Counted from the first letter of the stretch, positions 36,874 through 49,923 are shown. The stretch is DNA of 64,000 nucleotides from Priestia megaterium (GCF_009497655.1 NZ_CP023317.1:4679501-4743500), one strand, 5' to 3'. Program-made: numbers and translations. Notes: generated by a model not told the origin, from the sequence alone.

Positions 36874-37145
36874 TTATGGACTTTTTTTAAGACAAAATAC
36901 GCACAGCCAAAATTACAATATTCATGTAAATAGTCTTGAAGCGTACTAATCTTCGTATCGTACGTTGCCTTCTGGTTACGATCATCAAAAAAGCCTCGCA
37001 GTCGAAGCTGATTGTATCCCCAATCTCCCACAATATAGTCATAGCGGCTCAGCACGTCAATAAAGCGACCTCTAAACGCCTCTTCATTAAATGCCTCGCG
37101 CTCATCTTTTAATACTTCATAACAAATATTATTGATACAGACCAT
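36870..37145 (-). CDS. yutD: YutD family (DUF1027) protein
   Basis: 91-residue DUF1027 protein collinear with B. subtilis YutD: DYIVGDWGYNQLRLRGFF and STLQDYLHEYCNFGCAYFVLK are diagnostic. Cysteines in EYCNFGC could form a pair or bind metal. Function unknown. GAAGAGGTGTGAG upstream contains the ribosome binding site. Confidence 0.87.
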   Translation of the reverse strand: MVCINNICYEVLKDEREAFNEEAFRGRFIDVLSRYDYIVGDWGYNQLRLRGFFDDRNQKATYDTKISTLQDYLHEYCNFGCAYFVLKKVHK

Positions 37146-37341
37146 TGCTCACACCTCTTCTCTTAAAATTTACCATACCATAATTATGATGATGAAACCA
37201 TCAATTAACATGAAATTTTTCACGTATAAGCAGCACTCTAATCCTGTAGGAGTTTTATCGGTATACCTACTGATCTTTTATGCTCCACATGAAGGTTCGC
37301 CGGTTTACCTGGCGTACGATATTTAACTACAGGAGGTGGAA

Positions 37342-37983
37342 ATGGTGAAGAAATCTATTCTTGGAATCGCTTTGATAACAAGTATTTTAACCATTGGCTG
37401 TCAAAATAAAAACACAGCTGAAAATGAAAATTTATCACCAAACAACCCAGATGCCATTAATGTAAACGAGCCTAATCATTATTATAATCCAAATAATAAT
37501 AGCGGCACAAATTATGGATATGTCCGATACACTAAAAACACAAATGAACAAAGTTCCAATATGAACCAAGTAGGAACATTTAACCGAGAGGAAGCAGCCG
37601 ACAATATTAGTAAACTGAGCACCGCTATCCCAAATGTTAAACAAGCCGCTACGCTAGTAACGGATAAAGATGTGCTTGTTGCTTATAAAACAGATGCTAA
37701 AAACAGGAATAACGCAGCCGATCAGGTAAAACGTACAGCTATGTCTGTAGTCCCTCGTTATTATCATGTATACGTCTCAGATAATCCGAAACAGATGGAC
37801 CAAATCGAAAATATCAGTGAAATGAATACACAAACAAATGATGCTAGAAAACGAATCGATGCTGTTATTCAACAAATGCTAAAATCTCCCCAAGGGCGTA
37901 AAATGAACGGCGGAGAAGATGCAAATGGAAGAGAGAAAAACGAATTGAATGAACCGATGACTGACAAAGATATGGTGGAATAG
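37342..37983 (+). CDS. yutC: YhcN/YlaJ-family spore lipoprotein YutC
   Basis: 213-residue predicted lipoprotein: hydrophobic signal and lipobox TIGC, an Asn-rich linker, then a YhcN/YlaJ domain (residues ~75-170). It is collinear with B. subtilis YutC. This family is found on forespore or spore membranes and linked to germination. ATG 37342 is used, with AGGAGG at 37331-37336. Confidence 0.86.
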   Translation: MVKKSILGIALITSILTIGCQNKNTAENENLSPNNPDAINVNEPNHYYNPNNNSGTNYGYVRYTKNTNEQSSNMNQVGTFNREEAADNISKLSTAIPNVKQAATLVTDKDVLVAYKTDAKNRNNAADQVKRTAMSVVPRYYHVYVSDNPKQMDQIENISEMNTQTNDARKRIDAVIQQMLKSPQGRKMNGGEDANGREKNELNEPMTDKDMVE

Positions 37984-37989
37984 ACAAAA

Positions 37990-38322
37990 AAGTTGAGACG
38001 TAACTAAAAGAATGTAATCGAAAGACGAAGAAATGAGACACATGAGCTGAACCGCTTGTGACACCGCAGTTGATTTCCGTGCATGGCTTCGCTTTCCGCG
38101 GGCGGCCGCTGAGCCTCCTCGTCGCTTGCGCTCCTGTGGGGTCTCACCTGTTCCGCTGTTCCCGCAGGAGTCTTCGCCTTGCCCTCCAATCAACTGCTAG
38201 AAGGAACAAAACAGATAAATTTCACGTTAACCGTAACAAAAAAACGAACCACTAATCAAACAATTTGATTAATGGTTCGTTTTTCACTTCGGCTAAACTA
38301 CTTTCGTCCCAGCCTCTTTTTA
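37990..38322. repeat. GC-rich dispersed-repeat-like element
   Basis: The 341-base gap after yutC. The core (38066-38197) has perfect 10-base inverted ends GCAGTTGATT / AATCAACTGC around about 110 GC-rich bases containing the NotI-type octamer GCGGCCGC and internal CTTTCCGCGGG / CCCGCAGGAG arms. Outer imperfect inverted arms (GTTGAGACG near 37992; GTCCCAGCC near 38313) flank it. I recall similar sequences recurring in Bacillaceae genomes. It has no coding capacity and no transposase. Confidence 0.6.
38238..38285. terminator. Strong hairpin inside the repeat region
   Basis: CGAACC-A-CTAATCAAA-CAA-TTTGATTA-A-TGGTTCG with A run before and T run after; it may end yutC on + or lipA on -. Confidence 0.85.
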
Positions 38323-38324
38323 CC

Positions 38325-39224
38325 TTATTTGCTTTCTTGTGCTTTGTTTTTGGCAGCAGCGTTAACTTGCTCATCTGCATGGTAAGAAGAACGTACAAGA
38401 GGACCTGCTTCGACATGGCTGAATCCTTTTGATAATGCAATTTCTTTTAGCTCTTCAAACTCATTTGGATGGTAATATTTCTGAACTTTTATGTGCTTTT
38501 TAGTTGGCTGTAGATATTGGCCTAGCGTCATAATATCTACATTGTTCGCACGCAAATCATCCATCGTTTCAATAATTTCTTCTTTTGTTTCTCCTAGACC
38601 AAGCATGATACTTGATTTTGTAGGGATATCCGGCTGCATTTCTTTTGCACGGCGAAGGAACTCAAGAGAACGCTCATATTTAGCACGAGCACGAACACGA
38701 GGCGTAAGGCTGCGTACTGTTTCAATATTATGGTTTAAAATATCAGGACGTGCGTCCATTACAATACGTAAGTTCTCTTCCACACCGCCCATATCAGAAG
38801 GCAATACTTCAATTGTTGTGAATGGATTTTTACGACGAATCGCACGAATTGTTTCAGCTAATACGCTTGCTCCTCCGTCTTTTAAATCATCGCGAGCTAC
38901 TACTGTGATAACCGCATGTTTTAAGTTCATTAGCTGAACAGAATCTGCTACGCGTTCTGGCTCTTCTAAATCTAATTCTGTTGGTAAACCTGTCTTAACC
39001 GCGCAAAAACGACAGGCACGTGTACATACTTCTCCTAAAATCATAAAAGTTGCCGTACGACGAACAGCCCAACACTCATGAATATTTGGACATCTTGCTT
39101 CTTCACAAACTGTATGAAGGTTTTTTTCACGCATCATTTTCTTTAAGCCTGTGTAATTTTCGTTTGTGTTTAGCTTAATCTTCAGCCACTCGGGTTTGCG
39201 GACATGCTCTTCTTTTGTTGCCAT
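38325..39224 (-). CDS. lipA: Lipoyl synthase LipA
   Basis: 299-residue radical SAM enzyme inserting sulfur into octanoyl groups to make lipoyl cofactors. The auxiliary cluster cysteines C40, C45, C51 and the radical-SAM CxxxCxxC C67, C71, C74 are present, and the C-terminal RSSYHADE serine loop is intact. It is collinear with B. subtilis LipA (YutB). It consumes Fe-S sulfur, fitting the suf genes downstream on this chromosome. Confidence 0.96.
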   Translation of the reverse strand: MATKEEHVRKPEWLKIKLNTNENYTGLKKMMREKNLHTVCEEARCPNIHECWAVRRTATFMILGEVCTRACRFCAVKTGLPTELDLEEPERVADSVQLMNLKHAVITVVARDDLKDGGASVLAETIRAIRRKNPFTTIEVLPSDMGGVEENLRIVMDARPDILNHNIETVRSLTPRVRARAKYERSLEFLRRAKEMQPDIPTKSSIMLGLGETKEEIIETMDDLRANNVDIMTLGQYLQPTKKHIKVQKYYHPNEFEELKEIALSKGFSHVEAGPLVRSSYHADEQVNAAAKNKAQESK

Positions 39225-39540
39225 ATTATCAACTCCACCAATCTAGAAAATGTCTATAACCTATATGCTTAATTTTAACTACATATTAAAAACATAACTA
39301 TATGTCACTTTATCATAAAAAAGTGAGATTCGACAAGTTGTCTGCTCTTTATTTTCCTCAGTTTTCTTCTATTTTCCATCCAAATGTGTGCGTTTTCATC
39401 CTCCGTATAATTTCCATTTATCTTCTGAATAAAATTCTTTTAAAAAGTTTTGAAGCGATTTCCATTAATTAATATTTATGAAATCTTTTTTCTCGCTGCA
39501 AACTAGTGTTACACACTATTTTTAGAAAGGGGGAAACACG
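39225..39540. other. Divergent intergenic region lipA-lytH
   Basis: 316 AT-rich bases holding both promoters. I could not place a confident SigA or SigK pair. A short palindrome GACAAGTTGTC lies near 39333. The lytH ribosome binding site AAAGGGGGAA is at the end. No small gene was found. Confidence 0.5.
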
Positions 39541-40542
39541 ATGCGCAAAACGATTATCTTACTTTTTATGTTCATGTCTATATTCACAGGATGGCACCAC
39601 GTAACAGCTGAATCTTCAGCAGATCAAGAAAAAATGCTTATTCAAAAGAGATTAGAGCTGTATAACCAAATGGAAGCCGCTACTACAATTCCTTGGTATT
39701 ACTTTGCTGGGATTGACCAGTATGAACGAAATATTCGACGCTCTCATAAAGATATTCCAAGAGAAAAAGGTGCGATCGCCATTTATTATCCTCCAGAAAA
39801 ATGGTCAGGTTCTTTAAATCCAAATTTGGAAGATACAAACCCACTTACTATTTCTCTTCTCGGGGGAATGGGTAAAGATGGGAACGGAGACAAAAAAGCA
39901 GACCAATTTAATGATGAAGATATGCTTTTTACCATGGCAGACTATATTCGGACGTTCGGGGTGTCCGAAGACTATATTAAAATTGCGCTTTGGAACTATT
40001 ATCACCGGGCTAAAGCGGTTGATATTATTTTAGGGAATGCTAAAATTTTTCGCCATTACGGTCGCATTGATTTAAAAGGTTCTTCATTTCCTGTCCCTCT
40101 CCGTGCGAACTACAGTTATCGCAGTACATGGGGAGATGCGCGCGGCTGGGGTGGAAAACGAATCCATGAAGGAACAGACATTTTTGCAGATTATGGAGTT
40201 CCAGTAAAATCCCCTTGCTATGGCATTATTGAGCTTAAAGGATGGAATAAATATGGAGGCTGGCGAATCGGTATTCGTGACCTTCATAATAACTATCACT
40301 ATTTAGCTCATTTAAGCGGATTTGCAAAAAATTTAAAAGTAGGACAAATTGTAGAACCAGGAACACTTATTGGCGGAGTAGGAAGTTCAGGTTATGGACC
40401 TCCTGGAACTTCTGGGAAATTCCCTCCTCACTTGCATTACGGAATGTATAAAGATAACGGCAAAAATGAGTGGTCGTTTGACCCATATCCTCAGTTAAGA
40501 ACGTGGGAAAGAAATGATCGTTTAGAACTAAAGAAAAAATAA
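39541..40542 (+). CDS. lytH: M23 peptidase LytH (spore peptidoglycan endopeptidase)
   Basis: 333-residue secreted protein with an N-terminal signal (about 23 residues, ending near VTAESSA) and a C-terminal M23 (LytM) domain: zinc-site HEGTDIFADYG, mid motif, and HLHYG with the last histidines. It matches B. subtilis LytH (YunA), a SigK-controlled L-Ala-D-Glu endopeptidase that trims spore cortex peptides. It is divergent from lipA and has its own terminator. Confidence 0.9.
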   Translation: MRKTIILLFMFMSIFTGWHHVTAESSADQEKMLIQKRLELYNQMEAATTIPWYYFAGIDQYERNIRRSHKDIPREKGAIAIYYPPEKWSGSLNPNLEDTNPLTISLLGGMGKDGNGDKKADQFNDEDMLFTMADYIRTFGVSEDYIKIALWNYYHRAKAVDIILGNAKIFRHYGRIDLKGSSFPVPLRANYSYRSTWGDARGWGGKRIHEGTDIFADYGVPVKSPCYGIIELKGWNKYGGWRIGIRDLHNNYHYLAHLSGFAKNLKVGQIVEPGTLIGGVGSSGYGPPGTSGKFPPHLHYGMYKDNGKNEWSFDPYPQLRTWERNDRLELKKK

Positions 40543-40575
40543 AAAAACAGGAAGCTAATGCTTCCTGTTTTTTTA
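40542..40575. terminator. Bidirectional terminator, lytH / NSS operon
   Basis: AAACAGGAAGC-TAAT-GCTTCCTGTTT between convergent transcripts. Confidence 0.93.
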
Positions 40576-40689
40576 TCCTGATGGTTTACTTTCTTTTGCT
40601 TTTTTCACAGCATGAGCAATACTCGCGGCCAAGCCGCCCCATATGATGACCATCCCTACAACCAGCATTGTAATTGAACTTCCATCCAT
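40573..40689 (-). CDS. MetS-family NSS transporter small subunit
   Basis: 38-residue peptide: short polar start, one transmembrane helix (VVGMVIIWGGLAASIAHAV) and a basic tail. It begins with ATG overlapping the TAA of the NSS transporter (TAATG), so it is translationally coupled. It matches the MetS small-subunit family; in Corynebacterium the MetPS pair imports methionine and alanine, with MetS required. It is too short for most gene callers. Confidence 0.85.
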   Translation of the reverse strand: MDGSSITMLVVGMVIIWGGLAASIAHAVKKAKESKPSG

Positions 40690-42203
40690 TATTTAGAAAC
40701 CCCCTTCTCTTTAACTGACAAACGAGTCGCCCCATCTTTCCATCGTGCAAAAGAAAAAGCAATTCCTAAAATAACAGCCAGAGCTGCCACGCCCCAACCA
40801 AAAGGACCTACAAAAGTCGTTGCATACTGCTCGTAATTTTCTGAAATATTTTTTCGGAAGTTATCAAACATCATATACCCAAGTACAAGCGGTGTAACTA
40901 CTCCTAAACATATCTTCCACCATGAACCGATTCGAATATCAGAAACTTCGTTTGCATGCTGCTGAAGGCTGCTCAGCTTTTTAAATACCCAAGCAACTAA
41001 TACAACTTCTACTAAGCCTGCTAAAGCAACTCCAAAGTTATTAATGAAATAATCGACCACATCTAAGAAATAAAGTCCGCCCTGTGTTGCAAATAATAGG
41101 GAGCAAATTGAAGCGATTCCTCCGCCTATTAATACGGATTTTGTACGTGAGATAGTAAATTTATCTTGAATGCCTGCTACAAATGTTTCAATAATTGAAA
41201 TAAGTGACGTTAATCCTGCTAATGTTAAGGAAGCAAAGAATAACATGCCAAACAGCTGTTTAAAGGCTGGAAATTCATTAATAATTTGCGGGAAAACAAC
41301 AAAGGCTAGTCCTACCCCTCCCTGAACCACCTTATCGATTGGGATACCTTGCTGAGTGGCCATAAAACCAAGTGCGCTAAACACACCGATTCCTGCTAGT
41401 AATTCAAAAGCGGAATTACCGAATCCAGTAATAAACGCATTATTAGTTAAATCAGATTTCTTTGGAAGGTAACTGGAATAAGTGATCATAATAGCAAAAC
41501 CAACAGATAAACTAAAGAAAATTTGACCATATGCTGCGATCCAAACCTTTCCATCTCCAATTGCGCTCCAGTTTGGTTTAAAAAAAGCGTGCAGACCTTC
41601 CATTGCTCCGTCCAATGTTACTGCTCGAATGACAATGATTAAAAATAGAACAATTAGTGTTGGTAAAAAGATTTTATTTGCCGCTTCAATTCCTTTTTTG
41701 ATTCCTTTTAATAACACACCTAACGTCACAATCCATACAAGTACAAGCGGAATTAAAACATGTAATACGATGCTTCCTGTTTGTCCTGGTGCTTCGGCTA
41801 ACTTTAAGTAATCTCCATATAAAAACGCTTCCGTATCCTTTCCCCAGCTTAACTTAAATGAAAAGATAAAATACGACATCGCCCATGCGATAATAACGGA
41901 ATAGTAAACTGAAATAAAAAAGGAAATAGCTACTTGCCACCAGCCTAGCCACTCAGCCTTTGGACTTAGTCTCGCTAATGATAAAGGAGAAGAACCTTTA
42001 TATTTATGACCTATAGCAAACTCCATGATTAAAATAGGAATCCCTGCCGTCAACAAAGCAAATAAATAGGGAAGAAAAAATGCTCCTCCTCCGTTTTCAT
42101 ATGCAGTAGCTGGAAACCTCCATATATTCCCTAGTCCAATTGCTGAACCTGCTGCTGCTAAAATAAACCCTGCTCTTGATCCCCACTGCGGCCTATTTTC
42201 CAC
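40689..42203 (-). CDS. NSS-family sodium:amino acid symporter (MetP-like)
   Basis: 504-residue LeuT-fold Na+-coupled transporter with about 11-12 helices. The unwound TM1 region AAAGSAIGLGNIWRFPATAYENGGG and the Na-site motifs are typical. It probably imports methionine, alanine or another small neutral amino acid. The small MetS partner follows immediately. AGAGGGGG is the ribosome binding site before the start. Confidence 0.9.
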   Translation of the reverse strand: MENRPQWGSRAGFILAAAGSAIGLGNIWRFPATAYENGGGAFFLPYLFALLTAGIPILIMEFAIGHKYKGSSPLSLARLSPKAEWLGWWQVAISFFISVYYSVIIAWAMSYFIFSFKLSWGKDTEAFLYGDYLKLAEAPGQTGSIVLHVLIPLVLVWIVTLGVLLKGIKKGIEAANKIFLPTLIVLFLIIVIRAVTLDGAMEGLHAFFKPNWSAIGDGKVWIAAYGQIFFSLSVGFAIMITYSSYLPKKSDLTNNAFITGFGNSAFELLAGIGVFSALGFMATQQGIPIDKVVQGGVGLAFVVFPQIINEFPAFKQLFGMLFFASLTLAGLTSLISIIETFVAGIQDKFTISRTKSVLIGGGIASICSLLFATQGGLYFLDVVDYFINNFGVALAGLVEVVLVAWVFKKLSSLQQHANEVSDIRIGSWWKICLGVVTPLVLGYMMFDNFRKNISENYEQYATTFVGPFGWGVAALAVILGIAFSFARWKDGATRLSVKEKGVSK

Positions 42204-42373
42204 CGTAATTCCCCCTCTTGTTCTCTCCCTACTCTCTTTTTATCGCAGATCAACGAGAATTTTTATAATTTTTAGATTATTCTTTCTATAACTTCCTATC
42301 TCAAATTATAGAAGGGAGAAGATAGTATGTCAAAATATTTTTTATAGAAAATTCAGACAAATTAACCAATGAA

Positions 42374-42419
42374 TAAAAGCAAGTATGAAAGTCTTTTTGA
42401 ACTTCCGTACCTGCTTTTT
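42374..42419 (-). terminator. Terminator of yunB
   Basis: Imperfect AAAGCAGGTACGGAAGTTC / GACTTTCATACTTGCTTT stem in the 42204-42451 gap. The gap holds nothing else of note. Confidence 0.72.
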
Positions 42420-42451
42420 CAATAATACTTTATCACGTTAATATAATATTG

Positions 42452-43204
42452 TTAATTTTTCTTCGGAAGTTCAATCGCCGGAGAAGACGAGTTTCCACCG
42501 TTAAAATAGTCAGGAACATTTCCAGGAATAACGGTGCCTCCGACTGGGATTGTAGCCGTAACGGTTGTTTTTTTAGTTGCAAATGGGATAATGATTTGCA
42601 TGTTTACTTTCACTTTGATAGATACTTCAAGAAACGCATTATTTATTCCATACTCCTCGATTTTTCGCACTACGTCTGTTTGAACGTCACCAATAGCATG
42701 AAATTTAACCGGAATCAGCGGACCCAGATTTCCAAGCAGCGCATTATTAGTCGCTTGCCCAAGCGGAACTTGGTAGACAATTCCTTGATTCCGCAACTTT
42801 TCATTTTTTTCAATACGAATATCTGTTGGAAGTTCAAGTGCATCTAAATTCCCTTTCTCTGCTTCTTTTAAGTTAGCCTGGACAAATGACGTAGTTTGAG
42901 CTCTAACTCGGTTCACAAGCGCTGTGTCAATTTTGGCTACTTGACCGTTAGGTGTAGATTCCACTTTAATAACATCTACGTCGAGCTGATCCAGTACCTG
43001 TTTATTCACCGCTTTATTAATAACTAAAGTTGCAATCTCTTTTGTTTGTGCTTCAGCATATTTCATCAACGTTGGTTCAATCCCTCTATTAATTAGCCAT
43101 AATCCTACCCCTGTGGAAAGCATAAAAAAAAGAAAGGTGAGCAACAGAACGTAACGAAAAGGAAGCGGGCCTTTTCTTGTTAATTTCCGACGAAGTTTAA
43201 CCAA
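42452..43204 (-). CDS. yunB: Sporulation protein YunB
   Basis: 250-residue protein with one N-terminal transmembrane helix (residues ~20-40) and a large outside domain, ending with a low-complexity GNSSSPAIELPKKN tail. It matches B. subtilis YunB (254 residues), reported to be needed for efficient sporulation and spore resistance. It starts with TTG after GGAGGG. Confidence 0.86.
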   Translation of the reverse strand: MVKLRRKLTRKGPLPFRYVLLLTFLFFMLSTGVGLWLINRGIEPTLMKYAEAQTKEIATLVINKAVNKQVLDQLDVDVIKVESTPNGQVAKIDTALVNRVRAQTTSFVQANLKEAEKGNLDALELPTDIRIEKNEKLRNQGIVYQVPLGQATNNALLGNLGPLIPVKFHAIGDVQTDVVRKIEEYGINNAFLEVSIKVKVNMQIIIPFATKKTTVTATIPVGGTVIPGNVPDYFNGGNSSSPAIELPKKN

Positions 43205-43293
43205 AAAAAATCCCTCCTTACAAGCTATATGTATGCATGTATAAGGAGGTTCACGCTTCTTTTAAAAAGTTTTATCTTAAATTCTCGACTATA

Positions 43294-43596
43294 TTAAAGC
43301 ATTTTCAATAAAGCATCTTTGCCAATTGTGCCTTTAAAAATCCCTCTTTTTTCAGCTTCAAGCGTTACAGATTCAAGCGGCGCTTCAAGAAGCTGCTCAA
43401 TTGTACGTACACCTACAGCTCTTCCAGCTATTATTTGACGATCAGCTAATTTATCATTTAATAGACCTACGTCTAGTGCTCCGCACATAATGTAGCCTTT
43501 ATCTGATGAAATGGTTAACAAAGTTGTTTTTGGCAGCAATACGGTAACTGCATTAAACGTATGACCTTCAATTACGATAGGCGCTAAGGTAATCAT
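43294..43596 (-). CDS. yunC: DUF1805 protein YunC
   Basis: 100-residue DUF1805 protein nearly identical in layout to B. subtilis YunC (GYIMCGALDVGLLND, RAVGVRTIEQLLEAPL). It is cytoplasmic, with a conserved cysteine in MCGALD. Function unknown. Start after AGGAGTGAG. Confidence 0.9.
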   Translation of the reverse strand: MITLAPIVIEGHTFNAVTVLLPKTTLLTISSDKGYIMCGALDVGLLNDKLADRQIIAGRAVGVRTIEQLLEAPLESVTLEAEKRGIFKGTIGKDALLKML

Positions 43597-43716
43597 AGTA
43601 GCTCACTCCTTTCTTAATCAATTTATGATTTTGAAAGAAAAAAGTGAGGTTTTACATATACTTTTCTACCTATTTAACGTTTAGAGTAATCCTTATACAT
43701 TTTATAGACCTCGGTG

Positions 43717-44571
43717 CTAAAATTCGTTAAAAAAATCTAGTTGCTTAGGAGCTAAATTCTCATATTCAATATTTAATAAGCTCATGAGCTGTTTGGCATT
43801 ATGTACAGCATCTCCGCCGGAGTTATTATTAAATAACAGGTAAATGTCCTTCGTTTGTTTTTGCAGCTTTTCAAGACGTTCTTTCCACTCTAGGAGCTCT
43901 TTTTCATTGTAACGATACAAAAACCTTACCGCTCGCCAATTGCCTTCTGCGGGCTTATTCCAACCGTGTACGTTTCGTCCATGAAAACGTATAAGTGTTT
44001 TCTGTTTATCTGTAGCATGAATCACAATGGGAATAGATCCTTCTCCTGCCTGCGGTTCATCACAAATACCATGAATCCACTTCTCTTGTTCCATAAACGT
44101 TAACGTTTTATCATAGAAAAACGGTTTAAACCAAGATTGATTTCGAAACTCCAGCGCTACTGGCAAATCTCCAAACTTCTCACGGCTATACCTCAAATAG
44201 GCTACGTTTTCTTTTGTACAGTCAAACCAAGGCGGCATTTGAAATAAAATCATACCAAGCTTATTTGAACTTACATATGGCTTCACTGATTCTAAAAATG
44301 CATGAAACATTTCTTCTTTGCTATCAAACGGATTTCCTTCTCTCATATGCCCCGTCATGCCTTGATAGGCTTTTACCACAAAACGAAAAGATTCCGGCGT
44401 ATCATTCACCCACTTTTCAACATTTGACTTAGGTTGAATGGCGTAGAAAGATGAATCGACTTCAACAATTGGAAAATGGCCTGCGTATACGGCAAGCTTG
44501 TCTCTTGATGAAACACCCGCTTCATATAATGAATCATGATCTCCCCAGCCTGTAACTCCAATATAAATCAT
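43717..44571 (-). CDS. yunF: DUF72 TIM-barrel protein YunF
   Basis: 284-residue DUF72 protein of TIM-barrel fold, collinear with B. subtilis YunF. Conserved blocks: GVTGWGDHDSLY, LEFRNQSW and YLLFNNNSGG. Residues at the barrel mouth suggest a phosphate or sugar ligand, but no reaction is known. The start follows GAGGAGGA. Confidence 0.88.
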   Translation of the reverse strand: MIYIGVTGWGDHDSLYEAGVSSRDKLAVYAGHFPIVEVDSSFYAIQPKSNVEKWVNDTPESFRFVVKAYQGMTGHMREGNPFDSKEEMFHAFLESVKPYVSSNKLGMILFQMPPWFDCTKENVAYLRYSREKFGDLPVALEFRNQSWFKPFFYDKTLTFMEQEKWIHGICDEPQAGEGSIPIVIHATDKQKTLIRFHGRNVHGWNKPAEGNWRAVRFLYRYNEKELLEWKERLEKLQKQTKDIYLLFNNNSGGDAVHNAKQLMSLLNIEYENLAPKQLDFFNEF

Positions 44572-44628
44572 GCCATTCCTCCTCTATTTTCTTAGATTGC
44601 TTTTCTTTATTTTAATACAAACGATACA

Positions 44629-44665
44629 AAAAAACTCGTTTGCTTAAACAGCAAACGAGTTTTTA
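44629..44665 (-). terminator. Terminator of the suf operon
   Basis: AAACTCGTTTGC-TTAAACA-GCAAACGAGTTT just after sufB on the minus strand. Confidence 0.93.
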
Positions 44666-44672
44666 TCTATTA

Positions 44673-46070
44673 TTAACCGATTGAACCTTCCATTTCAAAT
44701 TTGATTAGACGGTTCATCTCTACTGCATATTCCATTGGAAGCTCTTTTGTAAATGGTTCAATAAAGCCCATTACAATCATTTCTGTCGCTTCTTCTTCAG
44801 AAATACCGCGGCTCATTAGATAGAATAATTGTTCTTCAGATACTTTTGATACTTTCGCTTCGTGTTCAAGTGAGATGTTGTCATTTAAAATCTCATTGTA
44901 CGGAATTGTATCAGAAGTTGATTGGTTATCCATAATTAGCGTATCACACTCAATGTTCGCACGTGCACCTTCTGCTTTACGGCCAAAGTGTACGATACCG
45001 CGGTATGTTACTTTACCGCCTTGTTTTGAAATTGATTTTGATACGATCGTTGAAGATGTGTTTGGTGCTAAGTGAATCATTTTTGCACCAGCATCTTGGT
45101 GCTGTCCTTTACCAGCAAGGGCAATGGATAATGTCATACCGCGTGCGCCTTCGCCTTTTAAGATAACAGCTGGATATTTCATTGTTAACTTAGAACCGAT
45201 GTTTCCATCAATCCATTCCATTGTTGCGTTTGCTTCACAAACTGCACGTTTTGTTACAAGGTTGTATACGTTGTTTGCCCAGTTTTGAATTGTTGTATAG
45301 CGGCAATACGCGTCTTTTTTGATGATGATTTCTACAACGGCACTGTGAAGAGAGTTTGTTGTATAAACAGGTGCTGTACAGCCCTCTACATAGTGGACGT
45401 GTGAGCCTTCATCAGCAATAATTAACGTACGCTCAAACTGTCCCATATTTTCAGAGTTAATACGGAAATAAGCTTGTAATGGTGTATCTACTTTTACGCC
45501 TTTTGGTACGTAAATGAATGATCCACCAGACCAAACCGCTGAGTTAAGAGCAGAGAATTTGTTATCCGTTGGCGGGATAACTTTTCCAAAATGCTCGCGG
45601 AAAATATCTTCGTTTTCTTTTAGCGCCGTATCTGTATCTTTAAATACGATACCTTGCGCTTCAAGATCTTCTTTCATATTGTGATAAACAACTTCAGATT
45701 CGTACTGAGCTGATACACCCGCAAGATATTTTTGCTCTGCTTCAGGAATACCAAGTTTATCAAACGTTTGCTTAATTTCTTCAGGAACTTCATCCCAAGA
45801 GCGTTCAGACTTCTCAGATGGTTTTACGTAGTACGTAATTTCATCAAAGTCTAAGCTTGCCATGTCTCCGCCCCACTGTGGCATTGGCATGTTGTAGAAG
45901 TGCTCTAGAGATTTCAAACGGAAGTCAAGCATCCATTGTGGTTCCTCTTTCATACGAGAAATTTCTTCTACGATTTCTTTTGTTAAACCGCGTTTAGAGC
46001 GGAAAATTGATACGTCTTTATCGGAAAATCCATATTTATAATCGCCGATTTCTGGCATTTTTTTAGCCAT
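44673..46070 (-). CDS. sufB: Fe-S cluster assembly protein SufB
   Basis: 465-residue core scaffold of the SufBCD complex that builds Fe-S clusters in the cytosol. The beta-helix core and conserved C-terminal blocks are visible, including VEGCTAP with a likely sulfur-accepting cysteine and the C-terminal [13 protein letters not shown]. It is last gene of the suf operon, 46 bases after sufU, as in Bacillus. It is nearly identical in layout to B. subtilis SufB. Confidence 0.96.
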   Translation of the reverse strand: MAKKMPEIGDYKYGFSDKDVSIFRSKRGLTKEIVEEISRMKEEPQWMLDFRLKSLEHFYNMPMPQWGGDMASLDFDEITYYVKPSEKSERSWDEVPEEIKQTFDKLGIPEAEQKYLAGVSAQYESEVVYHNMKEDLEAQGIVFKDTDTALKENEDIFREHFGKVIPPTDNKFSALNSAVWSGGSFIYVPKGVKVDTPLQAYFRINSENMGQFERTLIIADEGSHVHYVEGCTAPVYTTNSLHSAVVEIIIKKDAYCRYTTIQNWANNVYNLVTKRAVCEANATMEWIDGNIGSKLTMKYPAVILKGEGARGMTLSIALAGKGQHQDAGAKMIHLAPNTSSTIVSKSISKQGGKVTYRGIVHFGRKAEGARANIECDTLIMDNQSTSDTIPYNEILNDNISLEHEAKVSKVSEEQLFYLMSRGISEEEATEMIVMGFIEPFTKELPMEYAVEMNRLIKFEMEGSIG

Positions 46071-46115
46071 CTTTTATTACCCCCTACTTGATAGGATTGG
46101 GAATGAATGAAGGTC

Positions 46116-49067
<2,952 letters not shown>

Positions 49068-49084
49068 AGAGATCCTCCTAACTC

Positions 49085-49870
49085 TTAAGCTTCTTGCTCT
49101 ACAGTTTCGTCTTCAATACCTAATTCTTGTTTGATCCAGTCATAACCTTCTGCTTCTAGACGCTGCGCTAATTCTGGTCCGCCTGATTTTACAACACGAC
49201 CTTGCATCATAACGTGAACTTTATCTGGTGTAATGTAGTTTAATAAACGTTGGTAGTGAGTGATCATTAAGCAACCAAACTCGCTGCCGCGCAGTTCATT
49301 AATACCTTTTGATACAACTTTTAACGCATCGATATCTAAACCAGAGTCGATTTCATCTAAAATTGCAATTCCTGGTTGAAGCATCATTAATTGAAGAATT
49401 TCGTTACGCTTCTTCTCACCGCCAGAGAAACCTTCGTTTAGGTAACGCTGAGCCATGTCTTGATCCATTTCTAAGAAATCCATGTTTTTGTCTAATTGAC
49501 GGATGAATTTCATTAGTGAAATTTCTTCGCCTTCTTCACGACGAGCATTAATTGCTGAACGTAGGAAGTCTGCGTTTGTTACCCCGCTGATTTCACTTGG
49601 ATATTGCATCGCTAGGAATAGACCTGCACGAGCGCGCTCATCTACTTCCATCTCAAGTACATCTTCGCCGTCTAGCGTGATGCTTCCTTGTGTAACCTCG
49701 TATTTAGGATGTCCCATGATTGCTGAAGATAATGTTGATTTACCAGTACCGTTTGGTCCCATGATTGCATGGATTTCGCCGCCCTTAACTTCTAAATTAA
49801 CACCTTTTAAAATTTCTTTACCTTCAATTGCAACATGAAGATCTTTAATTGTTAAAGTTGACCCTGCCAT
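49085..49870 (-). CDS. sufC: Fe-S assembly ATPase SufC
   Basis: 261-residue soluble ABC ATPase of the SufBCD complex. Walker A GPNGTGKST is at residues 38-46, the signature is FSGGEKKRNEI, Walker B is AILDEIDSG, and the switch histidine is in MITHYQ. It is first gene of the operon. Confidence 0.96.
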   Translation of the reverse strand: MAGSTLTIKDLHVAIEGKEILKGVNLEVKGGEIHAIMGPNGTGKSTLSSAIMGHPKYEVTQGSITLDGEDVLEMEVDERARAGLFLAMQYPSEISGVTNADFLRSAINARREEGEEISLMKFIRQLDKNMDFLEMDQDMAQRYLNEGFSGGEKKRNEILQLMMLQPGIAILDEIDSGLDIDALKVVSKGINELRGSEFGCLMITHYQRLLNYITPDKVHVMMQGRVVKSGGPELAQRLEAEGYDWIKQELGIEDETVEQEA

Positions 49871-49923
49871 ATTAAAACCTCCAGTTATAGACGTATATAG
49901 TAAAAAACGATATACCTATATCT

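Noticed and set aside
37879-38255. Several Arg/Ser-rich frames across the GC-rich element
   Set aside because: They arise from the GC-rich repeat's base composition; no homology or start sites.
42449-42847. 132-codon frame antisense to yunB
   Set aside because: Antisense shadow of a recognised gene.
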